Positions 12,274 to 23,571 of a stretch of 64,000 nucleotides of DNA are shown piece after piece. Source of the stretch: Profftia lariciata (GTDB taxonomy: Bacteria > Pseudomonadota > Gammaproteobacteria > Enterobacterales > Enterobacteriaceae); the NCBI RefSeq assembly GCF_020541265.1, contig NZ_CP045925.1, positions 1,142,214 to 1,206,213 of the forward strand. Direction: 5' to 3'. Each line of letters opens with the position of its first letter. Position 1 is the stretch's first letter. A model generated the notes under the pieces. That model was not told where the DNA came from. It did not search any database and was given only the letters and a program-made list of their open reading frames with translations. Made by a program: the position numbers and the translations under genes.

Positions 12274-14085
12274 ATAATTAAATATTAAGCATAAAAATGT
12301 AACTATAATTTTTTTAAGAAAAAATAACATATATCTACAATAAAACTATTATTGATAATACCAATACTATGTAATTTAATTAATCATATGTAAGCAACTA
12401 AAATTTTTTTCTTTTAATACTCAAAATGACTTATTAGATATACTGACTAATAATTTAATTAAATTATTTTTTGCTACTTTACTAAATACAACTACATATA
12501 TTTTATTAATTATAATTAATATTTATATTGCAATATATTTATAATGTCATGATTTTTAAAGAAAATTAACATCATTGTTAGAGGATGAGAGATTACTAAA
12601 AATCAGTAAAAACTTTACATAAAGTAATAATGGCGCGATATGATATTGAGCTACAAGGAATAATATTGAATATTATACCAAAATTTTAGAATATTAATAG
12701 TAGAATTAATAATAATTATTTAATTAATTTAGTAAAACTTTACCTTAATTATGATGTTTTGCTTTGAAAATATTATAAATAATAAATATAATCCTATTTT
12801 ATATCAGTAACTATATAAAAAATACTCTTTATATTCTTGAAAATGCTAATATTATATTAGCATTAAATTTGCAATTTTAATGCAAAGTAAAAAAATAACA
12901 AATCTTAAAAAAGATTATTAATATTGGATGGAATATGTATTACCGTTTTTTCACCTATAAAACATATTAGTATATTAATCAATAATAATCTTTCATGTAT
13001 ATATTTGCAAGAATTAGTTTATATATGATATAAATTAAAAACATATCATAAGTCTACAGAAAATATTTTTAATGTTTATACTCCAAAATAATTACAGAGT
13101 ATTTTATTTAAAACACACAACTATTAATTTTTAAGAAAAATATAAGCGGTATTTGATTAACTAATAAAAAAGTATTAACGCAATTATCTCAACAAAGTTT
13201 TTAGTTACCTATATATTATATTATAACATAGTTATTTAGTAAAGTTCAAAAATATCTATTCTAAAAACTAATATAATTAATTAATAGTACTACTGGACAC
13301 ATACATACACTTTATTATCAGATTATTACTAATAGTAAATATCTTTTAGAGATCCTAACTTGCAAAGTATACCTATACATCATTATAAAGGATGTACTAT
13401 CAAAGAATTATTAATTTGCAATATTAAGATATAAAATTATTGCTATTGATTGTTTGTAAATTAAATTATTACATAATAGCTAATTTATTAGGTAATAAAA
13501 ATTCATTAGATCTACATTTGACTTATAGGTATAATATTTACTGTATAACAGCGGATATTATTAGAAGAAGTAACTCATAAACAACGTTGTTATGCAAAAA
13601 ATATAAATTTTGCTCTTATATATGAAATAAGTGCTTTTACTTGGTTGATTATTTAAATATTAGATCAATTGTAACAAAATGTTATATAAGTTTATATTTT
13701 ATTCGTTATTCTAATATAATTAAATATATTAATTATATAGGTAAAAAGTTTATTATATTAATGTCTTAGACATTCATTATATATATTTACACGATATTTA
13801 TTCTCTTAATATTATATGTCGTAAAAAAGTAAAACTAGCCATTATTAATGTTTCAATATAAGACATAAAAGTAGATATTTTATTAAAATAGTTATAATTG
13901 CTATTAACACTTGGCTTATATAATAAAAAGAACATTAGTTAACATGATTATTCAAGTACACAATGAATGCATATTTAAAGTACATAAATTGATTATAGAG
14001 CATACTATAAATATGTATACTTATAAAGTATAACTTAGAATGATTATTATCTCTATAAATAAAGATTAGTATTAGAGAACATTAA
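12274..14085 (+). pseudogene. polA: polA fossil: 3'-5' exonuclease and polymerase domains
   Basis: Decayed remainder of polA, in place. Relics can be translated in changing frames and in the right order: LEDERLLKISKNF at 12578-12616 and RYDIELQGI at about 12636-12662 (exonuclease domain); DPNLQSIPIH at 13351-13380 (family DPNLQNIPVR); IAIDCL-stop-I near 13440 (family DYSQIELR, with Q to a stop); VTHKQRCYAKNINFALIY at about 13570-13623 (family O-helix QRRSAKAINFGLIYG); and MIIQVHNECIFKVHK at 13944-13988, where the catalytic HDE has become HNE. A final His-stop at 14080-14085 matches the family end. Intact plus dead parts total about 2733 bases, against about 2790 in E. coli. Many stops and frameshifts exclude expression. 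Confidence 0.9.
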
Positions 14086-15455
14086 AAAACATATAATAAT
14101 ATTATTAATATATAACAAGCTTAAAATGGGGATAGTTATAAAAAATATTAATTATTTAATAATATATAATATTTATATTATGTATAATAATATTTCTTAA
14201 TTAATGTATATTATGTAATATATTTAATATTTATGCGAAAAATAATTATTTTCTATAAATTATTATTTATTTTTATAAAAATCTTTTTATAACTGATATA
14301 CTATCGTAGTATGTATTCTTATGAAAAACATTAGCATATAGCAATACAATGTATTTATAAAATATTATTAATATAATAATTTATAATTTTTATAAAATAC
14401 ATAATTATTTCTTTAAGATATTTATATAATGATTTATTGTGATATGTTTATACAATGTCTATAGGTTTTACTTAAGTATAAGATTAAGTTATTTTAATAA
14501 TCATAAAATAATTTATTAATTAAGTATGATTTGTAGATGATTGTTATATAGATAAATATAATACAGATATATTAACATATTTTAAATAAAATTAATTTTA
14601 TATTATGCTAATATATTACATATATTATATAAAATACTATTTAATTAACTAAAAAATATTTAATAAATTATTATTAGATAACTAATGAATATTTTATTGT
14701 AAAAATATAATAATGACCAATAAAATTATTTTATTAAAAAATAACAAAAATATTTATAATAATCATGATAAATATAAAATTATTATAATATATGTCATTA
14801 AAAATGATCTTTTATTTTTATCGAAAGTAAATTAAATAATATAGAATATTAATAATTCATATTTGTATCATAGTAGTTATGATTTAATTAATATAAATTT
14901 ATTCTTATTAAGAAAATAATATATAAAATATTATAGAATGATTCTAAGTAAACTACATAGTATATCTCATGACATGTAAATACTATTTTTTATGAAATTA
15001 CTGTCTATAGTATATATTAAGCACAAATAAAAATATTTGTTTCTTATTTTTTATTTAGATGTCCCCTAAGAATTTTATTGTTTTCTACTAATATACAATA
15101 TTAGTTCTTATCGTTTATTATCTCTAGATAAAATAACTAAAAAATTTCATAATAGTATTATTTGAGTAAACTTATTTGGTTATACAATAAAGACTTAAAA
15201 AGTTGAAGTGATAAGCACTAATCTTATACATAATAAAAAAATATTAGTGCATTTATATATATCTACCATACTAAATTAAGATACTTTATAGGTATTAAGT
15301 AATCATAGCTAATAATATTAATATAATTATAATTATTTAGCATAATATAATATTTAGTTTATAATATTAAGATAATTATAGTTTTTTACTATTTTAAATT
15401 TAGCTAATTATATACTTATATTACTTTACATAAATTGTTTTTTAATAAAAAGATA
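14086..15455. other. AT-rich gene desert
   Basis: After the polA fossil nothing can be identified. The stretch 15041-15310 is visibly less AT-rich and contains one frame with fewer stops than its surroundings, so it is probably another decayed gene, but I cannot name it. Confidence 0.5.
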
Positions 15456-15540
15456 GATAAGTCAGTCGTATTAAACAGTATATGGTTATCTTTTAGTGCT
15501 ATTACCGTACTTATATATTGTGTAGTTCTACTGTTTTGAT
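15456..15540 (+). pseudogene. possible relic of a ComEC/Rec2-type membrane protein
   Basis: An 85-base open fragment reads IDKSVVLNSIWLSFSAITVL and continues with hydrophobic residues to a double stop. The W-L-S-F-x-A-I core followed by a hydrophobic run resembles the transmembrane signature of ComEC/Rec2 DNA-uptake proteins. The fragment is far too short to be a gene and only this motif supports the idea; another membrane protein or chance is quite possible. Confidence 0.25.
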
Positions 15541-16781
15541 AAAGTTTTTACTAAGTAAAAAAGTAAGCTGAAGAAACAAAAAATAGTAATGTGAAATATA
15601 CATATTAGTACTGATAGTTTTAATCTAATATGTTTAAAAATTTATTAAAATTATAATATACATGTTAAATATATAGAAATTTCATAAATATAGTTAACAT
15701 TATATTACCTTATAATATGTATAGTAATAAAATTATTTAAATAAGTATAATATTTGTAATTCACTAAAATTAGTACCGTAGAAAATAAATAATTTATTGT
15801 ACTCTTTGATATTATTAAAATATCTATTTATTTAGATAGATTATTATAAAATAATATATACCATAATAATTAATTTTTATTTACTAAAATTACACTAATT
15901 ATTATTAAATTTTTTAATAATTATTAATTTTATAATACATTGATATGTTAATTAAAAATATTTTACTCATATAATACAGGTCAATTATTAAGATTAATAA
16001 CTAATTATTTGATTAAATAAGAAGATTATGTATTATATTACCGATTTTTAAGATATTTCATGTATATTATTAATAATAAAATACAATTTTATAATAAAAA
16101 GTATAAATAAAGTAATTATATAAAAATAAATATAATTTAACATTGATTAGAAGTTATTAAATAGATAATAAAAGTATTTTTAAATAATAAATATATATCA
16201 CAATCATGTATTTATCTCATTTAATTTTAGATAAAAATTATTTATCAACTTACATAATAATATTGTTATTATATGTATAATTTACTCTAATTTAAATAAT
16301 AAATAAAACATAAGCAACATATATTCCTATTTACTTATATATTAATTATAGAATACTATATATAAAAATATATTTTTTATAGTAGTAAAGCTTAATATAT
16401 ATTGTATATTAACATCATAATATTACATAAAAAATATTAAATTGTATAATTGATTGTCTTATTCAAATAAATAATATTTTATTTAAATAAATACATATCA
16501 ATATACATAATATATTATACAACAATTATATAGTAATATGAGAAATATAGTAATATTTTAACATAACATTCTAAGAATTTTATTTTTATGAATTTATCAA
16601 AAAAATATTTTGTTAAAATATTTATAAAGTTAAAAGTATTCTATATAATAAGAATATCAATATGGTAAATACTAAAATAGTAATCTCCAAAAAATTATTA
16701 TTTTTATTAAAATAGATAATCATATAGCATATAATAATTATTTTAATTATTATAGATAATATATTTATTATATAAATATAA
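15541..16781. other. AT-rich gene desert upstream of murI
   Basis: No coding frame, RNA or readable relic. In E. coli btuB precedes murI; no trace of it is readable here. Confidence 0.55.
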
Positions 16782-16802
16782 AAATACTACTCAGTAGTAT
16801 TT
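16782..16802. repeat. 10-bp inverted repeat upstream of murI
   Basis: AAATACTACT and its exact complement are separated by one base, followed by the unusually GC-rich TTGCGCTCC. It lies 57 bases before the murI start. It may be an operator, part of the leader, or the terminator of a lost upstream gene. Confidence 0.4.
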
Positions 16803-16858
16803 GCGCTCCATGACTAAATCACTAGTATTTAAATATATCATAACCTATAATTAATAAA

Positions 16859-17674
16859 ATGATAAAAAATAAAATTATACAGCCTACAATATTGATTGTT
16901 GATTCTGGAGTAGGTGGTTTATCTATTTATAAAGAAATAAAAAATCTTTTATTACATGTTAATTATATCTATGTAATGGACAACCAAGGTTTTCCATATG
17001 GAGAGAAAAGCATAACTTTTATTACTAATCGAATTTTAAATATTATCTATACAGTACAACAATATCATAGTATATCTATGGTAATAATTGCTTGTAATAC
17101 CGCCAGTACAGTTACATTACCTAAGTTACATAAATATTTTAATGTTCCAGTAGTAGGAGTAGTACCAGCTATTAAATCTGCAGTAAAAATAACTCGTAAT
17201 GGTATTATAGGATTATTAGCAACAAAAGTGACTATGCAACAACCATATACGCAAGATCTTATTACTATTTTTGCAAATGGTTATACTATAAAAAAGATTA
17301 GCTCTTCTGAATTAGTAGTCCTAGCCGAATCAAAACTATACAACAAAAAAATTGATTATACTATCCTTAAGAAAATTTTATACCCTTGGATATCAATATC
17401 TCATCCTCCAGATACCATTGTACTAGGATGTACACATTTTCCTTTAATACGTAAAGAACTTGCGCAAGTATTACCAACTGGAACAGTTTTAATAGACTCA
17501 GGTAATGCTATTGCAAGACGTGTTTCTTGGCTTCTAACTCATCAAATAAATATATTAAATATTGAGTATGATATAGTCTATGTGACTAAAAACAATCCTT
17601 ATATTCAAGATTTTTGGCCTATATTAAGTTTAATGGGTTTTTCAAAATTACTAGAATTACACTTGTTATCTTAA
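16859..17674 (+). CDS. murI: glutamate racemase
   Basis: Cytoplasmic cofactor-independent racemase that makes D-glutamate for peptidoglycan. The 271 residues are slightly shorter than in E. coli at the N-terminus only. Both catalytic cysteines are present, in IIACNTASTVTLP (near residue 79) and VLGCTHFPLIR (near 190). The opening VDSGVGGLSIYKEI and the substrate loop FPYGEKS are also conserved. No ribosome site is visible before the ATG; homology begins about 10 residues in, so this start is reasonable but not proven. The gene stands alone and its stop codon is built into a terminator stem. Its retention suggests that some cell-wall synthesis persists, but other mur genes are not in the window. 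Confidence 0.94.
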   Translation: MIKNKIIQPTILIVDSGVGGLSIYKEIKNLLLHVNYIYVMDNQGFPYGEKSITFITNRILNIIYTVQQYHSISMVIIACNTASTVTLPKLHKYFNVPVVGVVPAIKSAVKITRNGIIGLLATKVTMQQPYTQDLITIFANGYTIKKISSSELVVLAESKLYNKKIDYTILKKILYPWISISHPPDTIVLGCTHFPLIRKELAQVLPTGTVLIDSGNAIARRVSWLLTHQINILNIEYDIVYVTKNNPYIQDFWPILSLMGFSKLLELHLLS

Positions 17675-17704
17675 TATTCTTATACTTTAAGAATATTAAG
17701 ATAA
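17666..17704 (+). terminator. murI terminator hairpin overlapping the stop codon
   Basis: Perfect 17-base-pair stem (17666-17682 with 17688-17704) and a five-base loop. The murI stop codon (17672-17674) is inside the left arm. Only two of the 17 pairs are G-C. Intrinsic terminator by position and structure; the symmetry could also stop transcripts entering from the other side. Confidence 0.75.
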
Positions 17705-18002
17705 TATAATTAAGAATTCTATTAGCATTTTATAATTTAGTTAAAATATATAAATGGATTTATATCAATTTTTATATAATATATATTTTCATGAGACTAC
17801 TTAAAATACATATGATCTCTATTATTATTTTATCGAATAAGCACTATTCTAAATAGTTAAAGCAAACAATAATTATAAAAATAATTGTATTAAATAGAAT
17901 ATAAAATAATAAAATTCAAAATTTAAATAATTAAACTGTAATATATGATATATATTTTATGTAATAAAGTATAATATATAATATATAAATTACATTTATT
18001 TA

Positions 18003-18389
18003 CTATTTAATAGAACGCTTATTTTTATAGTCATCAATAGCTGCTTTAATAGCATCTTCGGCTAAAATAGAACAGTGAATTTTTACGGGTGGTAAAGCTA
18101 GTTCTTTAGCAATATCAGTATTTTTAATATTCTTAGCTTGTTCTAAATGCTTACCTTTAATCCATTCAGTAACTAATGAACTAGATGCTATTGCTGAACC
18201 ACATCCATAAGTCTTAAAGCAAGCATCTTCAATTATACCTTTGTCATTTACTTTAATCTGTAGTTTCATAACATCACCACATGAAGGTGCTCCAACCATA
18301 CCACTACCTATTGTACAATCTTCATTTTCAAATGATCCAACGTTACGTGGGTTTTCATAATGATCAAGAACTTTATCACTGTAAGACAT
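18003..18389 (-). CDS. iscU: Fe-S cluster assembly scaffold
   Basis: Scaffold on which IscS builds [2Fe-2S] clusters before HscA/HscB-assisted transfer. The 128 residues equal the family length. All three cluster cysteines are visible in GAPSCGD, TYGCGSA and KIHCSILAEDA, together with the ligand Asp in SCGD. The HscA recognition motif LPPVK is intact just before the last cysteine. It lies 38 bases downstream of iscS with its own AAAGG ribosome site, so the two are surely co-transcribed. In the ancestral operon iscA, hscB, hscA and fdx follow immediately; here they are about 37 kb away (55.7-58.9 kb). Confidence 0.97.
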   Translation of the reverse strand: MSYSDKVLDHYENPRNVGSFENEDCTIGSGMVGAPSCGDVMKLQIKVNDKGIIEDACFKTYGCGSAIASSSLVTEWIKGKHLEQAKNIKNTDIAKELALPPVKIHCSILAEDAIKAAIDDYKNKRSIK

Positions 18390-18427
18390 AATTAAATATT
18401 ACCTTTTAATTTTTTTTATTTTGAGCT

Positions 18428-19642
18428 TTATTTGCAAGCCCACTCTATAGTGTTAATATTTATTCCTTGTTTAAACATATCCCATAATGGAGATAAATTA
18501 CGTAAACGTTCAATAGATTTGTGTACTAGAGTTATGACATAATTAATTTCTTCTTCAGTAGTAAATCGACCTAATGAAAAACGAATAGAGCTATGAGCTA
18601 ATTCATCATTCATACCTAAAGCACGTAGTACATATGAAGGCTCTAAACTAGCAGAAGTACAGGCTGAACCGGAAGATACAGCGAGATCTTTTAATGCCAT
18701 CATTAAAGATTCACCTTCAACATAATTAAAGCTAATATTTAAAATATTTGGTATGCTATGCTCTAAAGAACCATTTAAGTATACTTCTTCTAGTGTGCTT
18801 AAACCATTCCATAAAAGATTGCGTAATTTACTCAAGCGCGGAATTTCGGTAGAGATTGTTTCTTTAGCAATACGATAAGCCTCACCCATACCAACAATTT
18901 GATGCACTGGTAAAGTACCAGAACGCATGCCTCTTTCATGACCGCCGCCATGAATTTGTGATTCTATACGAACACGTGGTTTACGACGAACATATAAAGC
19001 GCCAATTCCTTTAGGACCATAAATTTTATGACCAGAAAAAGACATTAAATCAACTTTTAATTTATTTAAATTTATTAATAATTTCCCTATACTTTGCGTA
19101 GCATCTACGTGGAAAATAATACCAAGATTATAGCATAATTTACCTATAGACTCTATATCCTGAATTACCCCTATTTCATTATTTACATGCATTATAGAAA
19201 TAATAATAGTATCTTTACGAATAGTATTACGTAACTCTTCGAAATTAATAATTCCATTGTTTTTTGGAGCCAGATAAGTAACTTCAAATCCTTCACGTTC
19301 TAACTGCCGACAAGTATCTAGAATAGATTTATGTTCAGTTTGACTGGTAATAATATGTTTACCTTTCTTATGATAAAAATGAGCAGCACCTTTTATGGCT
19401 AAATTATTAGATTCAGTTGCACCAGAAGTAAATACAATTTCACGTGGATCAGCATTTATTAGTTCAGCAATATTATTACGCGCAATATCTACTGCTTCTT
19501 CCGCGTACCATCCAAAACGATGAGAGCGTGATGCAGGGTTACCAAAATTACCATCTAAAGTTAAATATTGCATCATCTTTTCAGCTACAATCGGATCTAC
19601 TGGTGTAGTTGCTGAATAGTCTAGATAAATTGGTAATTTCAT
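18428..19642 (-). CDS. iscS: cysteine desulfurase
   Basis: PLP-dependent desulfurase that takes sulfur from cysteine for Fe-S clusters, thiolated tRNA and other sulfur users. The 404 residues match family length. The PLP lysine lies in SFSGHKIYGPKGIGALYVRR and the active-site cysteine in SSGSACTSASLEPSYVLRALG-like sequence (ACTSASLEPS). The N-terminus LPIYLDYSATTPVDP is typical. A GGAG site stands seven bases before the ATG. iscR, which normally precedes iscS, is not detectable upstream, so repression by IscR has probably been lost. TusE, a late member of the IscS-dependent sulfur relay, is also retained in the window. Confidence 0.97.
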   Translation of the reverse strand: MKLPIYLDYSATTPVDPIVAEKMMQYLTLDGNFGNPASRSHRFGWYAEEAVDIARNNIAELINADPREIVFTSGATESNNLAIKGAAHFYHKKGKHIITSQTEHKSILDTCRQLEREGFEVTYLAPKNNGIINFEELRNTIRKDTIIISIMHVNNEIGVIQDIESIGKLCYNLGIIFHVDATQSIGKLLINLNKLKVDLMSFSGHKIYGPKGIGALYVRRKPRVRIESQIHGGGHERGMRSGTLPVHQIVGMGEAYRIAKETISTEIPRLSKLRNLLWNGLSTLEEVYLNGSLEHSIPNILNISFNYVEGESLMMALKDLAVSSGSACTSASLEPSYVLRALGMNDELAHSSIRFSLGRFTTEEEINYVITLVHKSIERLRNLSPLWDMFKQGININTIEWACK

Positions 19643-22527
19643 TATTTTACTCCGTAAATCGTTTTTTAAAACTATTTATTGTAAATGAAAGCATTTAAAG
19701 AAAGTCATATTATACTATAATGGTAATTTTTATACATCTAAATTCATCATTAATTATATTATTATAACATTAGATATTTTATCATCATAACTAATACTTA
19801 TTAGTATTTTAGAAATAAGTAATATCTAGTGCTTAATTATTCATTGAAGTAATTTTATTAAAATACTATTAATACATTAATAAATTTTGTATTTATAGAA
19901 CAAGATCAGCTTAATAAAGTATTTCTATCTATTTTAATAGATGTATTATTTTGCTTAATTTATGTGATTTTAATAAAATAATCTATGACAATTATTTAGT
20001 AACTAATTCAATTTTTATTCATTAAAGATTTTATATACAAAATCATTCTTTTTATTTATCATAATAGCAATAAAAATACTTTTAATATACAAAAAATAAA
20101 GTAATAATTATTTATACTACAGCTAAATATATACATATCCTTATGCTTTAGTAAAATTATATAATATAATGCTCTAACTTTTTTAAAAAAAATACAGTTA
20201 AATTAAAAATTATTTATTATGATTTTTAAGTATTCATATCTATAAAAATATTAATCTTTAAAATACATATAAAATATGTTTATTTTTTAATATATTAATT
20301 TTTTAAAAAATATTATATTATTTAATGTATCTTTTGTTATATATGATATACATAAAATGTATTAAATAATTATCATAATAAATGATAATTTTTTATGTTT
20401 ACTTATCATGCAATATAACATTGTTATATTAAAGATTAAATTCTTAACTTAAATTAACTTAAAATTCAATTGTTTATTTAAAGAAATATCGAACTAAAAA
20501 TTATATTTATAAAACTAGAATAAATGAATACTTAATTCAATTGATCTAATTGAACTTATTACTAAGTTATTATCTTTAATTAAGATATTGAATTGCATAA
20601 TTAAACTATTTTTTACAAGATATTGTTTAATAAATATTAGTTTTTAATCTAATTATTATTAATATATTTATTGTATTATAATAGACAATATTATTAGTAT
20701 TAATTAAAAATAATATTTTTTATAAATTATAATTATGTACCATTATGAATATATAATATATCAATAAGCAAAAAATATATATAATATTTTAAATATTTGA
20801 ATATCACTACAATTAATTAGATATATAAGTCATATATCAAAAAGTGCTATTTTAAAAAAATATTAATATACATATAGCTTAGAATATTACTGTTATAAAT
20901 AATTTTAATATTATGAATTACTTCTGCATTTATTAATGTCAAAAACTCTGTAGAGTTTTTTAATTTTAGATAGTATATCACTTTAATAAAATTATATTAT
21001 AAATTTATTAAAAAAATTAATATTAACGTTATAGGTATAATTTTTATTTATTATAATATTTTAAATATTTTTATAATTAAAATTTATTTATTTTATTCAA
21101 TTATAATTTATAAATTTAGTATAATTTAATGTAATTCATTTAATACTAATATATTTTTATCAAAAAATAATAATATTCTTTTTATGTACTAATTTATTGT
21201 TTTATAAGAGAATTTATATTTAAGTAATATATTATATGTTTAATCATATTTATTATGTTAATAAATAATATTAATTACTCAAAATTAATATTATGCTTAA
21301 TATATATTTTTTAAAACAATTTTTATTAAAAATATAATATATCCAATATTATATTTTTAATAGCTACATAAGACTTTATCTAAAATTTTATATTAAAAAT
21401 ATGTATTAAATAAATATTAAACATAATTATAAAAATAATCTATAAAGCTAGAACTAATTTTATTAGCTAGAATATACATATATTTTATATATATAATTTA
21501 AATGATATAATTATCTATATATTCAATCATATAAAATATTTTATACGTTAATATACTTAATATTATTTATAGATAATATTGTATATTAATAGATTAATCA
21601 ATAGATATAATATAAAATTATACTAATATTTATTAACCTTTATTTTTGCATAAAATAATATTTATTAAGCATGTAAAACGCAAAATTTTTTCTATAATTA
21701 CGTATTTAATATATTTGTCAATACTGATCATTTAATTAAATATGTAATATTTATATTTATAAATTAGGTATTATATGAATATATATTTTATATTAAATAC
21801 TTAACTATAATGTATTATATATTTATATGTATAAACAATTTATTAATATATCATTAAGATAATATTATTTTTTATTTATTAAATATTACTGTAATACTTT
21901 AACATATTTTATGTGCAGAAATAATCTATAATTATTAATTAAAATGATTAAAAAATAATTATATATTTTATTAAGTTATTAATATAATTGATTATAAATC
22001 GATAATTACATATTTTTTTAAAAACACATCTTACGTTATTTAACACCTATTTAATATTTTATATATATGATATTAAAACATAAAATGTTACATATAATGT
22101 TATTGTCGTATATTAATAATAACATAATATATTTTCTTCTTATGTAGTATTAATTAAAAGATAAGATAATTATAATTATTTAAAATAATAAATATTTAAT
22201 TATTTGAATAACAAAGATATCTTTTAAAGAAAATACAATTTTAAATCATTACAATTCATTCTTTATTAAGAAATAAAATATGTATTTTAATATATAAAAA
22301 GATAAAAATATTGATTTTATTTTAATATAAAAAAGAAATATATTTATATATGATGCTTATCATTATCAATGATAATAATATAATCTAATATTATATTAAT
22401 AATTATTTTATAATTATTTATTAATATTATTATATTAATAATATTAATTTTTATATTTAAAAATTTTTTAAAAAATAATTATTTTATTTCATAAATAACT
22501 AATACAATAGATGTTAATAAACAATAA
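19643..22527. other. AT-rich gene desert upstream of iscS
   Basis: No intact gene. iscR would be expected just upstream of iscS but cannot be read. On the plus strand near 19870-19975 an open run of about 30 codons (reading LINFVFIEQDQLNKVFLSIL and onward) lacks a start codon and is not recognised. A short hairpin is listed separately at 20941. Confidence 0.5.
20941..20960 (+). terminator. orphan intrinsic-terminator-like hairpin
   Basis: AAAAACTC, loop TGTA, GAGTTTTT, then a further T-rich tail: the classical A-tract/stem/T-tract shape. No intact plus-strand gene ends nearby, and the nearest minus-strand gene (rsmC) ends 1.57 kb away. It may mark the end of a lost gene. Confidence 0.5.
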
Positions 22528-23571
22528 TTAATTATCTTTGTACATAATATTTGTATAAGACATGCAAGCTAAATATACTCTAAAACAACCTGCTTCAGAT
22601 ATAATCTCATGTGTTCCAAAAACATCATCAAGCATCTGTTGGTAAGGCAAAAATTTATTAGCTACTATATATAATTTACCACCAATATATAAATGGTTCA
22701 CTGCACCATAAATTAATTTTTTAGCAACAGATAAATTCATGTGTATTCCGTTATGAAAAGGTGGATTAGAGATTATAGTATTAAAATATCCAGTCACATT
22801 AGAATAAACGTTACTAGGAATAATTATTCCTTGAATATTATTAGTAATAAAAGTCACATAACTAGCATTTAATGATACTGCACTAACATCTGTAAGAGTT
22901 AGCCGAATGTGTGGGTATCGTTTTGCTATGATAGCAGATAAAACTCCTGTGCCACAACCAATATCTAATACTTTGCTATACATATCCAATTTAATTGAGG
23001 AAAGTAAAAGTTCACTACCAATATCTAAGCCATCACAACTAAAAATACCAGGTAATGTAGCAATTGTTAGTTCTTCTATTTGATATGTTCCCCACCAATC
23101 TTTCATATTAAAGCTACATTTTTTTTCTAAACATCCATAATATAAACTACAACGATAGGCACCATCAATTTTTTTTAAAGAACCAAATGTTTTTATTATA
23201 TTAACAGAGCTACGTACTCCAGCATTATTTTCTCCTATTATAAAAATTTTAGTACCAATTGACATTAAAGAGAATAAAGCGTGCAAATGAAATTTTGCTT
23301 CTTGCTTGCTTTTTGGCCAATAATAAATTAAAGCATTACATTCTGTAATCATATTAAAATTTATAAGTAGACCAAAATAGCAATGTTTGTTATCCATAAT
23401 ATTATTTATTTGTTGCCAATAGTTATATTTATCAGTATAAACATAAACATCTTGTGCTTTTAATATTGCTGGAAAAGTATCATACATGTCACCTGTACAA
23501 CAAACTACTAATGATTTAAATTTTTCACAATGACGCATTAATAACTTGCTATTAGCGGTAAATAATGACAT
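22528..23571 (-). CDS. rsmC: 16S rRNA m2G1207 methyltransferase
   Basis: S-adenosylmethionine-dependent methyltransferase that modifies G1207 of 16S rRNA. The chosen start gives 347 residues and begins MSLFTANSKLLMRHCEKF, aligning with the family's MSxFTPASEVLLRH; an AAAGGTG site lies eight bases upstream. An in-frame ATG 45 bases earlier (23616) has no homology. The N-terminal half is the degenerate duplicate domain (LIYYWPKSKQEAKFHL); the C-terminal half is catalytic, with the SAM loop VLDIGCGTGVLSAI and the NPPFH motif. The gene is isolated. Retention of a non-essential rRNA methylase in so eroded a genome is mildly surprising. Confidence 0.93.
   Translation of the reverse strand: MSLFTANSKLLMRHCEKFKSLVVCCTGDMYDTFPAILKAQDVYVYTDKYNYWQQINNIMDNKHCYFGLLINFNMITECNALIYYWPKSKQEAKFHLHALFSLMSIGTKIFIIGENNAGVRSSVNIIKTFGSLKKIDGAYRCSLYYGCLEKKCSFNMKDWWGTYQIEELTIATLPGIFSCDGLDIGSELLLSSIKLDMYSKVLDIGCGTGVLSAIIAKRYPHIRLTLTDVSAVSLNASYVTFITNNIQGIIIPSNVYSNVTGYFNTIISNPPFHNGIHMNLSVAKKLIYGAVNHLYIGGKLYIVANKFLPYQQMLDDVFGTHEIISEAGCFRVYLACMSYTNIMYKDN

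Noticed and set aside
15056..15310. Plus-strand frame with relatively few stops, possible gene relic
   Set aside because: Still contains about five stops in some 80 codons and I could not match it to any family; too weak to name.
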